A stretch of 64,000 bases of DNA from Bacteroidota bacterium. Its GTDB lineage: Bacteria; Bacteroidota; Bacteroidia; Bacteroidales; JAAYUG01. Below the pieces are notes generated by a model that was not told the DNA's origin, did not search any database, and worked only from the letters and a program-made list of their open reading frames with translations. The translations under genes and the position numbers were made by a program. The stretch is taken from positions 157,500 to 221,499 of the forward strand of contig JAKPTE010000016.1 in assembly GCA_029571215.1 (NCBI GenBank), written 5' to 3'. This document shows positions 7,231-15,810 of this stretch, in pieces (position 1 is the stretch's first letter; each line of letters starts with the position of its first letter).

Positions 7231-10056
7231 ATGGATCCGGATAATTTTTTAGGAAATATTGATTTTGTAACAGCAGAAGAGCTCTATAAACGCTACCGTA
7301 AAGACCCTCTTTCTGTGGACCGCAGCTGGCATGATTTTTTTAAAGGGTTCGATCTGGCTTTGGCAAGATATGGCGAATCGGCTGTTTTGCCCGAATCGCT
7401 TAAAAAAGAATTCAATGTTTTACGCCTGATTGATGACTATCGGAAGAGAGGGCATCTTTTTACCCAGACCAATCCGGTACGTACCCGAAGGAAATACTCC
7501 CCCACTCTTGCATTGGAAAATTACGGGCTCACGGAAAAGGATTATGACACCATTTTTCATGCTGGTGAGGAAATAGGGGTCGGACCGGCGCCTTTGCGAA
7601 CCATCGAGGAACACCTGAAACAAACCTACTGCAGAAGCATCGGAGCTGAATTCATGTATATACGTGATCAGGAAAAGACCCGCTGGCTTACGGAAAAAAT
7701 GGAAACTTCAAAGAACACACCATCTTTTAGTGTGGAAGAGAAGAAATCCATTTTTGACAAATTGAAGCTGGCGGTAGGTATGGAACATTTTATACATAAA
7801 AAATTCACGGGCCAGAAACGCTTTTCACTGGAAGGAGCAGAAACGCTGATTCCTGCCATGCACTATCTGATAAAGAAAGGAACCCAACTGGGTATGGAAG
7901 AATTTGTTATCGGCATGCCACACAGGGGACGGCTGAACATTCTGGCCAATATAATGCAAAAACCATACGAAGATATTTTCAGGGAATTCATCGCCAAAGC
8001 TTACGATGGAAGCGTTTCACTGGGCGATGTAAAATACCATCTGGGTTTTGATAATGTCATTTCCCTTGATGGTAAAAAAAACGTACGTCTCAGTCTGCTT
8101 CCGAATCCTTCGCATCTCGAAGCGGTATTTCCTGTTGCAGAAGGACTTGCAAAAGCTCTTCTTCACCGGAAGTACCATGATGACCAGACGAAGGTGTGCC
8201 CGGTAATCCTGCACGGAGATGCTGCTATTGCCGGGCAGGGAGTTGTTTACGAAGTGGTACAGATGGCAGATCTGGAAGCTTATACCACAGGAGGTACTGT
8301 TCATATTGTCGTCAATAATCAGGTTGGGTTCACAACCAACTACCTCGAAGCGCGTTCAAGTACCTATTGCACAGACATAGCCAAAGTGACCAAAGCCCCT
8401 GTTTTTCATGTTAACGGCGATGATGTGGAAGCCCTTGTGTTTGCCGTGCAGATGGCGATGGAATACCGGCAGACTTTTCATTCCGATGTATTTATTGATA
8501 TACTGTGCTACCGGAAATACGGACATAATGAAGGGGATGAACCACGTTTCACACAGCCAACCCTTTACAAAATCATAGCCTCCCATCCCAATCCAATGGA
8601 AATTTATGCTGAACAACTTATTCAACAGGGAATTTATTCCAAAGAAGAAATCGATGCGATTAAACAGAGTTTTGATGAACTGCTGGAGGAGAAGTTCATC
8701 CAGGCACAGAAGGAACAACATCTGCACATTAGGCAGTTTCTAAAAGAAGAGTGGAGAAAATACCGGTACGCACAACCGGAAGATTTTGAACAATCTCCTC
8801 CAACGGGCGTAAATGAGGAAAGGCTTCTCAGGGTTGCCCGCAAAATAAACTATCTTCCTGATTCTCTGTCTTTTTTTTCCAAAACGCAGCGACTTGTCCG
8901 GGAGAGGGAAAAGATGATCAGCGAAGGAAAAGTTGACTGGGCAATGGCTGAATTACTGGCGTACGGCACTTTGGCCGACGAAAGAATACCGGTGCGCATT
9001 TGCGGGCAGGACAGCGTTAGGGGTACCTTTTCGCACCGGCATGCCGCTCACGTGGTTGAAAATACCGACCAGAAATATTGTCCTCTTCAGCACATCAGCA
9101 ATGAGCAGGCTTCTTTCAGAATCTACAATTCAACCCTTTCGGAATACGGTGCCCTTGGGTTTGAATACGGCTATGCCATTGGCACACCTGATGGACTTAC
9201 CATCTGGGAAGCACAATTCGGAGATTTTCATAATGTGGCTCAGGTCATCATCGATCAGTACATATCCTCAGCAGAAGATAAATGGGGTTTAATGAACGGT
9301 CTTGTGTTGCTTCTTCCCCATGGATATGAAGGGCAAGGTCCTGAACACTCAAGTGCACGGATGGAGCGGTTTCTTGTACTGGCAGCCAATAACAACATGC
9401 AACTTGTTAATTGCACTACCCCGGCTAATTTTTTTCATGTCCTCCGCCGGCAGGTAAAACGTGATATCAGAGTGCCTTTGGTTATTTTTACCCCCAAAAG
9501 TCTGTTGCGGCATCCTCAATGCATTTCACCGCTCCGTGACCTGATTGCCGGATCGTTCAGAGAAGTTATTGATGATGAGAATGTTGACGTTCCTGAAGTA
9601 AAACGTGTTGTTTTTTGCTCCGGCAAGATCTATTACGACCTGCTAGCCAGGAAAAACGCTTACAATGCCAGGGATATAGCTCTGGTCCGCATCGAACAGC
9701 TTTACCCCTTTCCTGAAAAACAACTGGAAACCATTGTAGAGAAATACAACAAGGCTCTGGTCTATTTGTGGGTGCAGGAGGAACCTGAAAATATGGGAGC
9801 ATGGACCTATATCAACTATCATTTCAGAAAGATCCCATTGATCCACATAACACGCCTGCCAAGCGGAAGTCCGGCAACCGGTCTTCATGAAATTCATCAG
9901 GCAGAGCAGGAGGAAATCCTGTACAAAGTTTTCCGCACCTGCGACTGTGAGCGAAAAAACAAATATTGCGGATTGCAATGCATGGTCGGGAAATCACGTC
10001 AGGAAATCCTGAGACAGTTCAATTACATTTTTTTTGACAAACGATTTAATCTGTAA
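7231..10056 (+). CDS. sucA: 2-oxoglutarate dehydrogenase E1 component
   Basis: Thiamine-diphosphate-dependent E1 of the 2-oxoglutarate dehydrogenase complex (TCA cycle), which decarboxylates 2-oxoglutarate and succinylates the E2 lipoyl group. It has 941 residues, the usual family length. The N-terminal E2-binding segment begins MDPDNFLGNIDFVTAEELY. The active-site motif GMPHRGRLNIL is near residue 228. The TPP/Mg site HGDAAIAGQGVVYE with VVNNQVGFTTNYLEARS is near 328-360. The transketolase-like C-terminal part includes LLLPHGYEGQGPEHSSARME. sucB follows after 6 bp; no lpd (E3) gene is in the window. Confidence 0.97.
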   Translation: MDPDNFLGNIDFVTAEELYKRYRKDPLSVDRSWHDFFKGFDLALARYGESAVLPESLKKEFNVLRLIDDYRKRGHLFTQTNPVRTRRKYSPTLALENYGLTEKDYDTIFHAGEEIGVGPAPLRTIEEHLKQTYCRSIGAEFMYIRDQEKTRWLTEKMETSKNTPSFSVEEKKSIFDKLKLAVGMEHFIHKKFTGQKRFSLEGAETLIPAMHYLIKKGTQLGMEEFVIGMPHRGRLNILANIMQKPYEDIFREFIAKAYDGSVSLGDVKYHLGFDNVISLDGKKNVRLSLLPNPSHLEAVFPVAEGLAKALLHRKYHDDQTKVCPVILHGDAAIAGQGVVYEVVQMADLEAYTTGGTVHIVVNNQVGFTTNYLEARSSTYCTDIAKVTKAPVFHVNGDDVEALVFAVQMAMEYRQTFHSDVFIDILCYRKYGHNEGDEPRFTQPTLYKIIASHPNPMEIYAEQLIQQGIYSKEEIDAIKQSFDELLEEKFIQAQKEQHLHIRQFLKEEWRKYRYAQPEDFEQSPPTGVNEERLLRVARKINYLPDSLSFFSKTQRLVREREKMISEGKVDWAMAELLAYGTLADERIPVRICGQDSVRGTFSHRHAAHVVENTDQKYCPLQHISNEQASFRIYNSTLSEYGALGFEYGYAIGTPDGLTIWEAQFGDFHNVAQVIIDQYISSAEDKWGLMNGLVLLLPHGYEGQGPEHSSARMERFLVLAANNNMQLVNCTTPANFFHVLRRQVKRDIRVPLVIFTPKSLLRHPQCISPLRDLIAGSFREVIDDENVDVPEVKRVVFCSGKIYYDLLARKNAYNARDIALVRIEQLYPFPEKQLETIVEKYNKALVYLWVQEEPENMGAWTYINYHFRKIPLIHITRLPSGSPATGLHEIHQAEQEEILYKVFRTCDCERKNKYCGLQCMVGKSRQEILRQFNYIFFDKRFNL

Positions 10057-10062
10057 GTCATT

Positions 10063-11346
10063 ATGCAGGTAGAGATTAAAATACCAAGTCCGGGTGAATC
10101 GGTAACGGTTGCCGATATTGCACGATGGATGGTCCAGGATGGTGAAATGGTAGAGAAGGATCAGGAAGTGGGAGAAATTGAATCGGAAAAAGCCACCCTT
10201 CCCTTGATTGCCCCCGCAAGTGGCAGGATTAAAATTCTGGTGCAAGCCGGAAATACGGTTCCGGTAGGCACAATGGTTGCCACAATTGAAACGACCCTGC
10301 AGGAGAAACAAGGAAATGAAAAAGGAAGAAAAGTGAAAGCTGGTGGCGGAAAACAGGAGGCCATGAATGAAACCCACAACATTCTGGAAGCGGAGGCTAT
10401 TCCGTTGGTACAACAGCAAAAGAAACCAGGCGAGAGTAAAAACATTGGGGAAACGGGAAAAGTGGTTGTCACCCCGCTTGCGAGAAAAAAGATGGAAGAA
10501 TACGGACTGGAAGTAAATGATATTAAAAAAAGTATAACGCGGATAACCAGGGATGAAGTAGAAAACCTCATGCAGCAGAAAAATTCAGCACTAACCGATA
10601 GTTCCCGGCAGGCTGAGAGAAAGGAACAACACATCCGGATAAGTGCGTTGAGGAAAAAACTAAGTGAACGGCTGGTAGCTGCAAAAAACCAGACCGCCAT
10701 GCTCACAACCTTCAATGAAGCCGACATGAGTGCCCTGATGGAAATCCGGGAGCGATTTCAGAAACAGTTTACGGAAAAATACGGAGTAAAAATCGGGTAT
10801 ATGTCCTTTTTTGCCAGGGCAGTTGCAGTAGCACTTCTCGATTACCCGGGTATCCAAACCATACTGGACGGTGATGAGCTAATAATCCCCAATTACTGTG
10901 ATTTAGGGATTGCCGTACAAACCGATAAAGGACTTATGGTTCCGGTGATTCGTAACGCGAATTTAATGAGCATACCAGAACTTGAAACCGAAATTCAGAA
11001 GGTAGCTGAAAGAGCACGGCAGTATAAGCTTTCCATAGAAGAAATGACAGGAGGAACCTTTACCATAACCAACGGGGGTGTATTTGGCAGCCTTTTGTCG
11101 ACTCCTCTTCTCAACCCCCCTCAATCAGCCATTCTGGGGATGCACAGCATCGTCAAACGACCAGTAGCAGTAAATGATCAGGTTGTAATACGGCCTATGA
11201 TGTACCTTGCCTTGAGTTATGATCACCGGGTGATAGACGGACAGGAATCGGTTGGTTTTCTCCTGAAGATTAAAATTCTGATTGAAAATCCATACCGATT
11301 GCTCACCGGCGGAAAAAGCCCTGAAGAAGTTCTTCTTGGGATTTGA
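10063..11346 (+). CDS. sucB: Dihydrolipoyllysine succinyltransferase (2-oxoglutarate dehydrogenase E2)
   Basis: E2 core of the 2-oxoglutarate dehydrogenase complex, 427 residues. One N-terminal lipoyl domain carries the probable lipoyl-lysine K43 in EIESEKATL, where many homologues have ETDKA. A charged linker follows, then a peripheral-subunit-binding domain ([20 protein letters not shown], about 130-165), then the catalytic domain ending in [16 protein letters not shown] with His388 and Asp392. It is coupled to sucA and ends at a strong bidirectional terminator. The alternative, a branched-chain or pyruvate E2, is disfavoured by the sucA partner. Confidence 0.94.
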   Translation: MQVEIKIPSPGESVTVADIARWMVQDGEMVEKDQEVGEIESEKATLPLIAPASGRIKILVQAGNTVPVGTMVATIETTLQEKQGNEKGRKVKAGGGKQEAMNETHNILEAEAIPLVQQQKKPGESKNIGETGKVVVTPLARKKMEEYGLEVNDIKKSITRITRDEVENLMQQKNSALTDSSRQAERKEQHIRISALRKKLSERLVAAKNQTAMLTTFNEADMSALMEIRERFQKQFTEKYGVKIGYMSFFARAVAVALLDYPGIQTILDGDELIIPNYCDLGIAVQTDKGLMVPVIRNANLMSIPELETEIQKVAERARQYKLSIEEMTGGTFTITNGGVFGSLLSTPLLNPPQSAILGMHSIVKRPVAVNDQVVIRPMMYLALSYDHRVIDGQESVGFLLKIKILIENPYRLLTGGKSPEEVLLGI

Positions 11347-11352
11347 TAAAAA

Positions 11353-11384
11353 AAAAAGCTGCTGCATAATTGCAACAGCTTTTT
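11353..11384. terminator. Bidirectional intrinsic terminator between sucB and hup
   Basis: AAAAAGCTGCTGC and GCAACAGCTTTTT form a 13-bp stem with one mismatch around the loop ATAATT. A-run and T-run flanks let it work for sucB on the plus strand and hup on the minus strand. Confidence 0.85.
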
Positions 11385-11401
11385 AGAGGCCGAAAACTGC
11401 C

Positions 11402-11674
11402 TTATTTCACCATTCCGGCGAGTTCGCTTCCAGCTTTGAATTTTACTACCTTCTTGGCAGCAATCTTGATTTCCTTGCCAGTCTGCGGGTTGCGGCCGGT
11501 ACGGGCATTTCTCTTAACAACAGAGAAGGTGCCGAAACCAACGAGAGCAACTCTGTCACCTTTCTTAAGGGCAGTGGAGGTAGCTTTAATGAAAGCATCG
11601 AGAGCTTTCTTGGCATCAGCCTTGGTCATTTTGGCTTCGCCGGCAATTGCATCAATCAATTGTGCTTTGTTCAT
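11402..11674 (-). CDS. hup: HU-family DNA-binding protein
   Basis: Histone-like nucleoid protein of 90 residues. It shows the full HU pattern: [28 protein letters not shown] (helical dimer core, here split in reading), [14 protein letters not shown] and the DNA-binding arm [14 protein letters not shown] near residues 58-71. It bends and compacts DNA. It is a single-gene unit with its own promoter at 11726-11757 and shares a terminator with sucB. Confidence 0.96.
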   Translation of the reverse strand: MNKAQLIDAIAGEAKMTKADAKKALDAFIKATSTALKKGDRVALVGFGTFSVVKRNARTGRNPQTGKEIKIAAKKVVKFKAGSELAGMVK

Positions 11675-11725
11675 AACACTTAGGTTTTAGGGTTAGAAAT
11701 AAATTTAAAGTATCATACACAAACA

Positions 11726-11757
11726 CAAATATATATCATTTTATACAGGAATAGCAA
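11726..11757 (-). promoter_or_regulatory. Bacteroidetes-type promoter of hup
   Basis: On the minus strand the -7 box TATATTTG (11733-11726) fits TAnnTTTG exactly. A TTGC -33 element lies at 11757-11754 with a 20-bp spacer. Transcription would begin roughly 40-50 bp upstream of the hup ATG. Confidence 0.6.
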
Positions 11758-12162
11758 GAGTTTTAGGATAAAAAAACGCTGGATATTGATAAAATTAAGT
11801 AATTCATTCATTAACAACTTGTTTTATATTGTAAAATGAGGCTTTTTAGTGGCAAGACGTTCTAAAAAGCCGAGAAATTAACAAGTTTTCAACAGGTAAA
11901 AACGCAAAAACTGCATTAACAAACGATTTTTCAGGTCAAAAAATATGAAAAGCCCAATTATAAATTCCAAAAATGAACTCATGTGGTGAAATATCTGACA
12001 ATCGGGAATTCCGGAAAAAATTGATCCGGATATCCTGAAAAAAGATATCAGTGGTTTTGGCGTGGTTCATCGGTGAACCTTTGAAGCAAAACCTTACCCG
12101 GCCAAGCCGGGTTTCCTTTAAATGGCGGATGGTATGCCAACCGATTCATTTTTGCAATGTAT

Positions 12163-12193
12163 TTTGTCGGGTAATCAAAAGGTATTATTTTTG
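12163..12193 (+). promoter_or_regulatory. Promoter of tRNA-Ser
   Basis: TTTG (12163-12166), a 19-bp spacer and TATTTTTG (12186-12193) match the Bacteroidetes consensus exactly. The tRNA 5' end lies 8 bp further on. Confidence 0.85.
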
Positions 12194-12200
12194 CAGAACC

Positions 12201-12289
12201 GGAGAAATGGCAGAGTGGTCGAATGCGGCGGTCTTGAAAACCGTTGTCCCGCTACCGCGGGACCGGGGGTTCGAATCCCTCTTTCTCCG
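12201..12289 (+). tRNA. tRNA-Ser (TGA)
   Basis: Acceptor arms GGAGAAA and TTTCTCC pair perfectly. The anticodon loop CTTGAAA gives anticodon TGA. A long variable arm (CCCGC/GCGGG) and the T-loop GTTCGAATC are typical of class II serine tRNA. CCA is not encoded. Confidence 0.96.
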
Positions 12290-12325
12290 CAGCCGCAATG
12301 AATCCCGCGTAAGGCGGGATTTTTT
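12274..12325 (+). repeat. 52-bp direct repeat, copy 1 (tRNA-Ser 3' end plus terminator)
   Basis: These 52 bp, covering the last 16 bases of tRNA-Ser, the spacer and its terminator hairpin, recur without mismatch at 12454-12505, exactly 180 bp downstream. Confidence 0.93.
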
Positions 12326-12327
12326 TT
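12301..12327 (+). terminator. Intrinsic terminator of tRNA-Ser
   Basis: AATCCCGC and GCGGGATT form a perfect 8-bp stem with loop GTAAG, followed directly by a run of T. It lies 11 bp after the tRNA. Confidence 0.9.
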
Positions 12328-12328
12328 G

Positions 12329-12376
12329 CATGACGAATCCCGACGTAAGCTCTGCTTACAAGAGGGATGAGTCATG
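12329..12376. repeat. REP-like imperfect palindrome
   Basis: Nested arms CATGAC/GTCATG, ATCCC/GGGAT and GTAAGC/GCTTAC surround loop TCT. A symmetric GA/GA mismatch separates the outer two arms. Similar but diverged units follow at about 12388-12409 and 12515-12545. Confidence 0.6.
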
Positions 12377-12453
12377 GAAAAAAGGCAGACGAAGCGCCAG
12401 CGGAGGATGCTATTGCGGCTGCAGGATTCCCCATCCGGGGATCACCGTTAGGT

Positions 12454-12505
12454 AATCCCTCTTTCTCCGCAGCCGCAATGAATCCCGCGTAAGGCGGGAT
12501 TTTTT
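12454..12505 (+). repeat. 52-bp direct repeat, copy 2 (orphan tRNA-Ser end plus terminator)
   Basis: Exact copy of 12274-12325 without a tRNA body in front of it. It retains the acceptor 3' strand, the spacer and the terminator hairpin (12481-12501) with a shorter T-run. The layout resembles a duplicated attachment site in a tRNA 3' end, but only 128 bp separate the copies. Confidence 0.93.
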
Positions 12506-12514
12506 ATAGGCCTG

Positions 12515-12545
12515 CGTCTGATGCAAGCTCGCTTGCAGAAGAACG
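12515..12545. repeat. Second REP-like palindrome
   Basis: TGCAAGC-TC-GCTTGCA forms a perfect 7-bp stem, flanked by the same GA/GA mismatch and an outer CGTCT/AGAACG arm with one bulge. The design matches the palindrome at 12329-12376. Confidence 0.55.
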
Positions 12546-12884
12546 AAGGACTATAATTGCGGCCATCCACTTCTTGATGTTCGCAGGCTTGCATAGGGCT
12601 TTGGGTTGGCAAAGGGAAACGATTAATGTGGTTGCTGGCAATGATACAGGTAAGTTCCAAGAATTTTGACCAATCCAAACCAAAGTTGAATATGCCGTAC
12701 TGGCATTTCACCAATAACCCTCCGGACTTGCAAAGAAGAAGGCTAAGTGCTCATTCCGGAAAAAGACCATTTTAATCAACAGGAAACGGATTCAGGCGAG
12801 CCTTTACGAAATGTATGTCCCAGGATCTGAAAGTACCGGAACAGCATTAAGAATTATTATTTTTACAATAAAGAACCGTGCACT
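12546..12884. other. Intergenic stretch without recognised gene
   Basis: Between the repeat region and the Memo-family lipoprotein I see only short frames without family features. A TATTTTTA box about 24 bp before the next ATG may be part of that gene's promoter. This stretch could be decayed sequence. Confidence 0.5.
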
Positions 12885-13964
12885 ATGAATAAAATCCTGA
12901 TTCTTTTATTTATTTCCGTCTTTCTGGGTTGTTCCCGCAGCGTGGCCACAAAAACAAAAGTCCGCCAGCCGGTCGACACAATTGGTTTTGCTCATCTGGC
13001 TCAACAGATGGACAGTATTATGGTTCGGATTGGCCGGATGAATAAAATGCAGGATTGCGCAAAGAGCAATTCTGATAAGAAAGAAGTTTTTCGCCTGGCT
13101 GTATGTCCGCATGATGATTACACCTATGCCGGATTCCTGTATGCCCAATTGCTCCGTTCTGTAAAAGCCCCGGTAGTCATACTGTTCGGTGTGGCACACA
13201 AGGCGAGAAGCATGGGTATAGAAAACAGAATTGTATTTGATTCCTGGAAACAGTGGTCGGGCCCTTACGGAAATGTAAGCATCTCTCCCCTGAGGAACAA
13301 ACTTATCGAACAACTTGACACAACAATTTATATGATTAGTGATACATTGCAAAATGTTGAGCATTCTCTGGAAGCCATTGTCCCCTTTCTTCAGTATTAC
13401 AACAGGAATGTTCAGATTGTACCAATCCTTGTCCCGGCCATGCCGTTTGAAAGAATGCAGGAAATTGCAGCAAATCTGTCACGCGGTATAATGCAGGTAA
13501 CACAAAAACAAAACATGCAATGGGGAAAAGACTTTGCCCTCATCATATCAACGGACGCCGTTCACTACGGAGATGAAAACTGGGGCGGAAAAAACTATGC
13601 CCCTTTTGGTTCAGATACTGCCGGATACATCATGGCGATGCGGCATGAGCAGGAAATACTGGATTCATGCCTTAAAGGACCGATCAGTACAGAAAAGATC
13701 CAACGTTTTTTCACGTATACTGTAAGCCCTGACGATTTCAGGGAATACATCTGGACCTGGTGCGGCAGATATTCTGTGCCCTTTGGTTTGCTGGTTGCAT
13801 GGAATCTTGGCCGGAGTGCAGGGAATATGCCAGAAGGAAGAATCATAGGATATGCCACCAGCATTGACCATCTCCGCCTGCCTGTCGAAGACCTGGGGAT
13901 GGGAACAACAGCCAACGCCAGTTTACGACATTGGGTTGGTTATGCCGCTGTCGGATTTGAATAA
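12885..13964 (+). CDS. Memo-family lipoprotein (AmmeMemoRadiSam protein B-like)
   Basis: A protein of 359 residues with a lipoprotein signal ending in FLGC (Cys16). Family signs are PHDDYTYAGFLYAQLL near residue 75, the following VVILFGVAHKA, EHSLEAIVPFLQYY near 160, and STDAVHYGDENWGG near 221. These correspond to the Memo-like fold, related to extradiol dioxygenases, where His and Asp residues line the active site. Most bacterial members sit beside AMMECR1 and radical-SAM partners and are cytosolic; this one is alone and membrane-anchored. The substrate is unknown. It converges on a glycosyltransferase gene 7 bp away. Confidence 0.78.
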   Translation: MNKILILLFISVFLGCSRSVATKTKVRQPVDTIGFAHLAQQMDSIMVRIGRMNKMQDCAKSNSDKKEVFRLAVCPHDDYTYAGFLYAQLLRSVKAPVVILFGVAHKARSMGIENRIVFDSWKQWSGPYGNVSISPLRNKLIEQLDTTIYMISDTLQNVEHSLEAIVPFLQYYNRNVQIVPILVPAMPFERMQEIAANLSRGIMQVTQKQNMQWGKDFALIISTDAVHYGDENWGGKNYAPFGSDTAGYIMAMRHEQEILDSCLKGPISTEKIQRFFTYTVSPDDFREYIWTWCGRYSVPFGLLVAWNLGRSAGNMPEGRIIGYATSIDHLRLPVEDLGMGTTANASLRHWVGYAAVGFE

Positions 13965-13971
13965 GACGGGT

Positions 13972-14829
13972 TCAATATGCGGAATCAAGGTACTGTGCTA
14001 TCCCTTTTTCAGCATAATACCTGCCTTCTGATTTTGTCTTTTCAAAAATTGCTTCATTGAGCAGATTTTTCGCCTGCCTCTGATGGAACAAATGGTACTG
14101 GATAGCTAAATGTTTCAGAGTTTTCACCCGCATACCGGCCAAACGAAGGCGGTACTCGAGGTCGGTATCTTCCCCCACATAAGGAGCTGTATATTGCTCG
14201 TCAAACCCGTTAATCTTTATCAGATCATTGCGGTAAAGCGAAAAATTGGAACCGAGAACACCCCTGTCTTTTCTGTTTACAAACTTCCGCAAAAATGTGT
14301 TCCCTAGATATAAAGCGTTCTCGAGATGTGCAGAAGATTTGTTTAGATACCTGTCATAAAAAAGACGGAGAACAACCGGGAATGAAAAGATCTTTTTGAA
14401 GGTACCCGACTGAATGATCAGTGAAGTTGCAACTGGAGAAAGATACACCCGCCGGCCGGTTAGCACAGTTCCTGGCTTCCGATGATTCAGATGTTCTTTT
14501 ACGAAATGCCGATGAAGAATACAATCTCCGTCGATGAAAATCAGGTAGTCTGATGATGCTGCAGCGGCTGCCTTGTTAAGGATGGCATTCTTTCTCCAAC
14601 CCTTATCTTCGTGCCAGATATGACGTACCGGCAGCGGAAAATCTCGAATAAGCTTCCGGAGCTTCTCCAAAGATACCTCTGATGATCCGTCATCGGCAAT
14701 CAGTATTTCAAAAGATTCCGCTGACTGATTTCTAACGGACTGCAAAACCAGTGCCAGTATATCCGGTTTGTTATAAAAGGAAATAATCAGTGAGGCCTGA
14801 AAAGGCCGTGTATCTGCCATCATTATCAT
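13972..14829 (-). CDS. Family 2 glycosyltransferase
   Basis: A GT-A fold glycosyltransferase of about 285 residues, probably cytoplasmic and acting on a surface glycan. The N-terminus ASLIISFYNKPDILALVLQS with ILIADDGSSE is the nucleotide-sugar fold, IFIDGDC near residue 100 supplies the DXD-like metal site, and VGEDTDLEYRLRLAGMRV near 225 is the acceptor-side motif. ATG codons at 14829, 14823 and 14820 are all possible starts. The first begins 3 bp after the stop of the upstream glycosyltransferase, so the two are coupled. Confidence 0.88.
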   Translation of the reverse strand: MIMMADTRPFQASLIISFYNKPDILALVLQSVRNQSAESFEILIADDGSSEVSLEKLRKLIRDFPLPVRHIWHEDKGWRKNAILNKAAAAASSDYLIFIDGDCILHRHFVKEHLNHRKPGTVLTGRRVYLSPVATSLIIQSGTFKKIFSFPVVLRLFYDRYLNKSSAHLENALYLGNTFLRKFVNRKDRGVLGSNFSLYRNDLIKINGFDEQYTAPYVGEDTDLEYRLRLAGMRVKTLKHLAIQYHLFHQRQAKNLLNEAIFEKTKSEGRYYAEKGIAQYLDSAY

Positions 14830-14831
14830 TA

Positions 14832-15788
14832 TCAAACCTTCAGGAGAATGTAATTCTTGAATTCGCCTATAGGTTTCCCGAACAAGAGATTCTTCTCAAT
14901 CCATGTTGCGATACGGTAACGCAATTTCTCATGTTTATGGGGAAGCCTGTTGCGGTTTGGTTTTCCGGAGTACTGGAGCTGATCAGCCCAGTTGAATCGT
15001 GCAATCCATTCGTTCATTACCGCCGGATGGGTTCCCTTAAAGACCGGGAGGGCACCTACAACTCCATAATCAAAAGCAAAATAATCTTTTTTAGATCGTT
15101 CCAGTTCTTCGATCCTCGCTTTTCCCTGATGATTCGTTTTGAATGCTTTGATTTTGCTTTTCATGTAAGAAGGGGGTCTGACCCATCCGTAATGATAAAT
15201 AGTTGCATTAACCTGGGCGACTTTCAGCTTATAGGTACCTTTCTGCTGCCGGTAGTTCAGCTGATCAAAGTTGGGAATACGACGGAACGACTGGGCTGAT
15301 TCCCATGAGTGAATTTCAGGATCATTCCTGATAATCCGGATTTCCTTTCGGTACCATCCATGTGAATCATGGTAATGCCAGTAATCACCCCAGAAATGTA
15401 TGTAGTTGAATAACAATCCTTCGACTTCCGTTTTATGCAATAATTCTTCGCAACGGGCCTTGATGACAGGCAGGTCCTTTTCATGAACCACTTCATCGGC
15501 CTGAAGGTAAAAGAGCCAGTCGCCCGTGCAATAAGATTTGGCAATATCGGTTTGATGGGCATGTTCCATTCCGCGGGGATATTTCTCAATATCCCATACT
15601 GTATCAATGATTTTGATTTTAGGGTCTCCAATGCTTTCAATTTCCTTGCGGGTTGTATCATCGGGGTCACTGTCACCCAGCACCACAATAAATTCATCAA
15701 CAATAGGAAGTATCGACTGAATGGACGCTTTCATTGGGTAATACAATTTGCTGACATTCTTACCCATGGTAAAACCGCTGATTTTCAT
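14832..15788 (-). CDS. Glycosyltransferase, family 2-like
   Basis: A 318-residue glycosyltransferase with GT2 features: an N-terminal strand-loop region, IVDEFIVVLGDSDPDDTTR near residues 30-48 and the metal-binding-like FYLQADEVVHEKD near 93-105. It then has a W/Y/H-rich acceptor region. It lacks a signal or membrane segment. It sits 22 bp downstream of an ABC exporter gene and is coupled to the next glycosyltransferase, suggesting a short glycan-assembly operon. Confidence 0.82.
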   Translation of the reverse strand: MKISGFTMGKNVSKLYYPMKASIQSILPIVDEFIVVLGDSDPDDTTRKEIESIGDPKIKIIDTVWDIEKYPRGMEHAHQTDIAKSYCTGDWLFYLQADEVVHEKDLPVIKARCEELLHKTEVEGLLFNYIHFWGDYWHYHDSHGWYRKEIRIIRNDPEIHSWESAQSFRRIPNFDQLNYRQQKGTYKLKVAQVNATIYHYGWVRPPSYMKSKIKAFKTNHQGKARIEELERSKKDYFAFDYGVVGALPVFKGTHPAVMNEWIARFNWADQLQYSGKPNRNRLPHKHEKLRYRIATWIEKNLLFGKPIGEFKNYILLKV

Positions 15789-15810
15789 CCGATGATATTA
15801 TAAAAGAAGG

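Larger units (their letters stand above)
11675..12200. other. Gene-free stretch upstream of hup and tRNA-Ser
   Basis: About 525 bp without a credible gene. It holds the hup promoter and an AT-rich tract. A perfect 10-bp inverted repeat, GGCTTTTTAG/CTAAAAAGCC, lies at 11840-11871 around a 12-base loop. A GC-rich hairpin ACCCGGC-CAA-GCCGGGT at 12096-12112 is followed by TTCCTTT. The tRNA-Ser promoter closes the region. The owners of the two hairpins are unclear; either could end an unseen small RNA. Confidence 0.6.

Noticed and set aside
12175..12375. Minus-strand frame of 66 codons with GERGIRTPGPAVAG
   Set aside because: It is antisense to tRNA-Ser. Spurious frames of this kind across serine tRNA genes are a familiar annotation error.
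12051..12455. Plus-strand frame of 134 codons
   Set aside because: It runs straight through tRNA-Ser and its terminator, with no family features.
12381..12470. Possible degenerate second tRNA-Ser in front of repeat copy 2
   Set aside because: Aligned base by base at the 180-bp offset, similarity outside the 52-bp repeat is no better than chance and no cloverleaf can be drawn.
12448..12714. Minus-strand frame of 88 codons
   Set aside because: It ends in the duplicated tRNA/terminator repeat and shows no protein-family signs.
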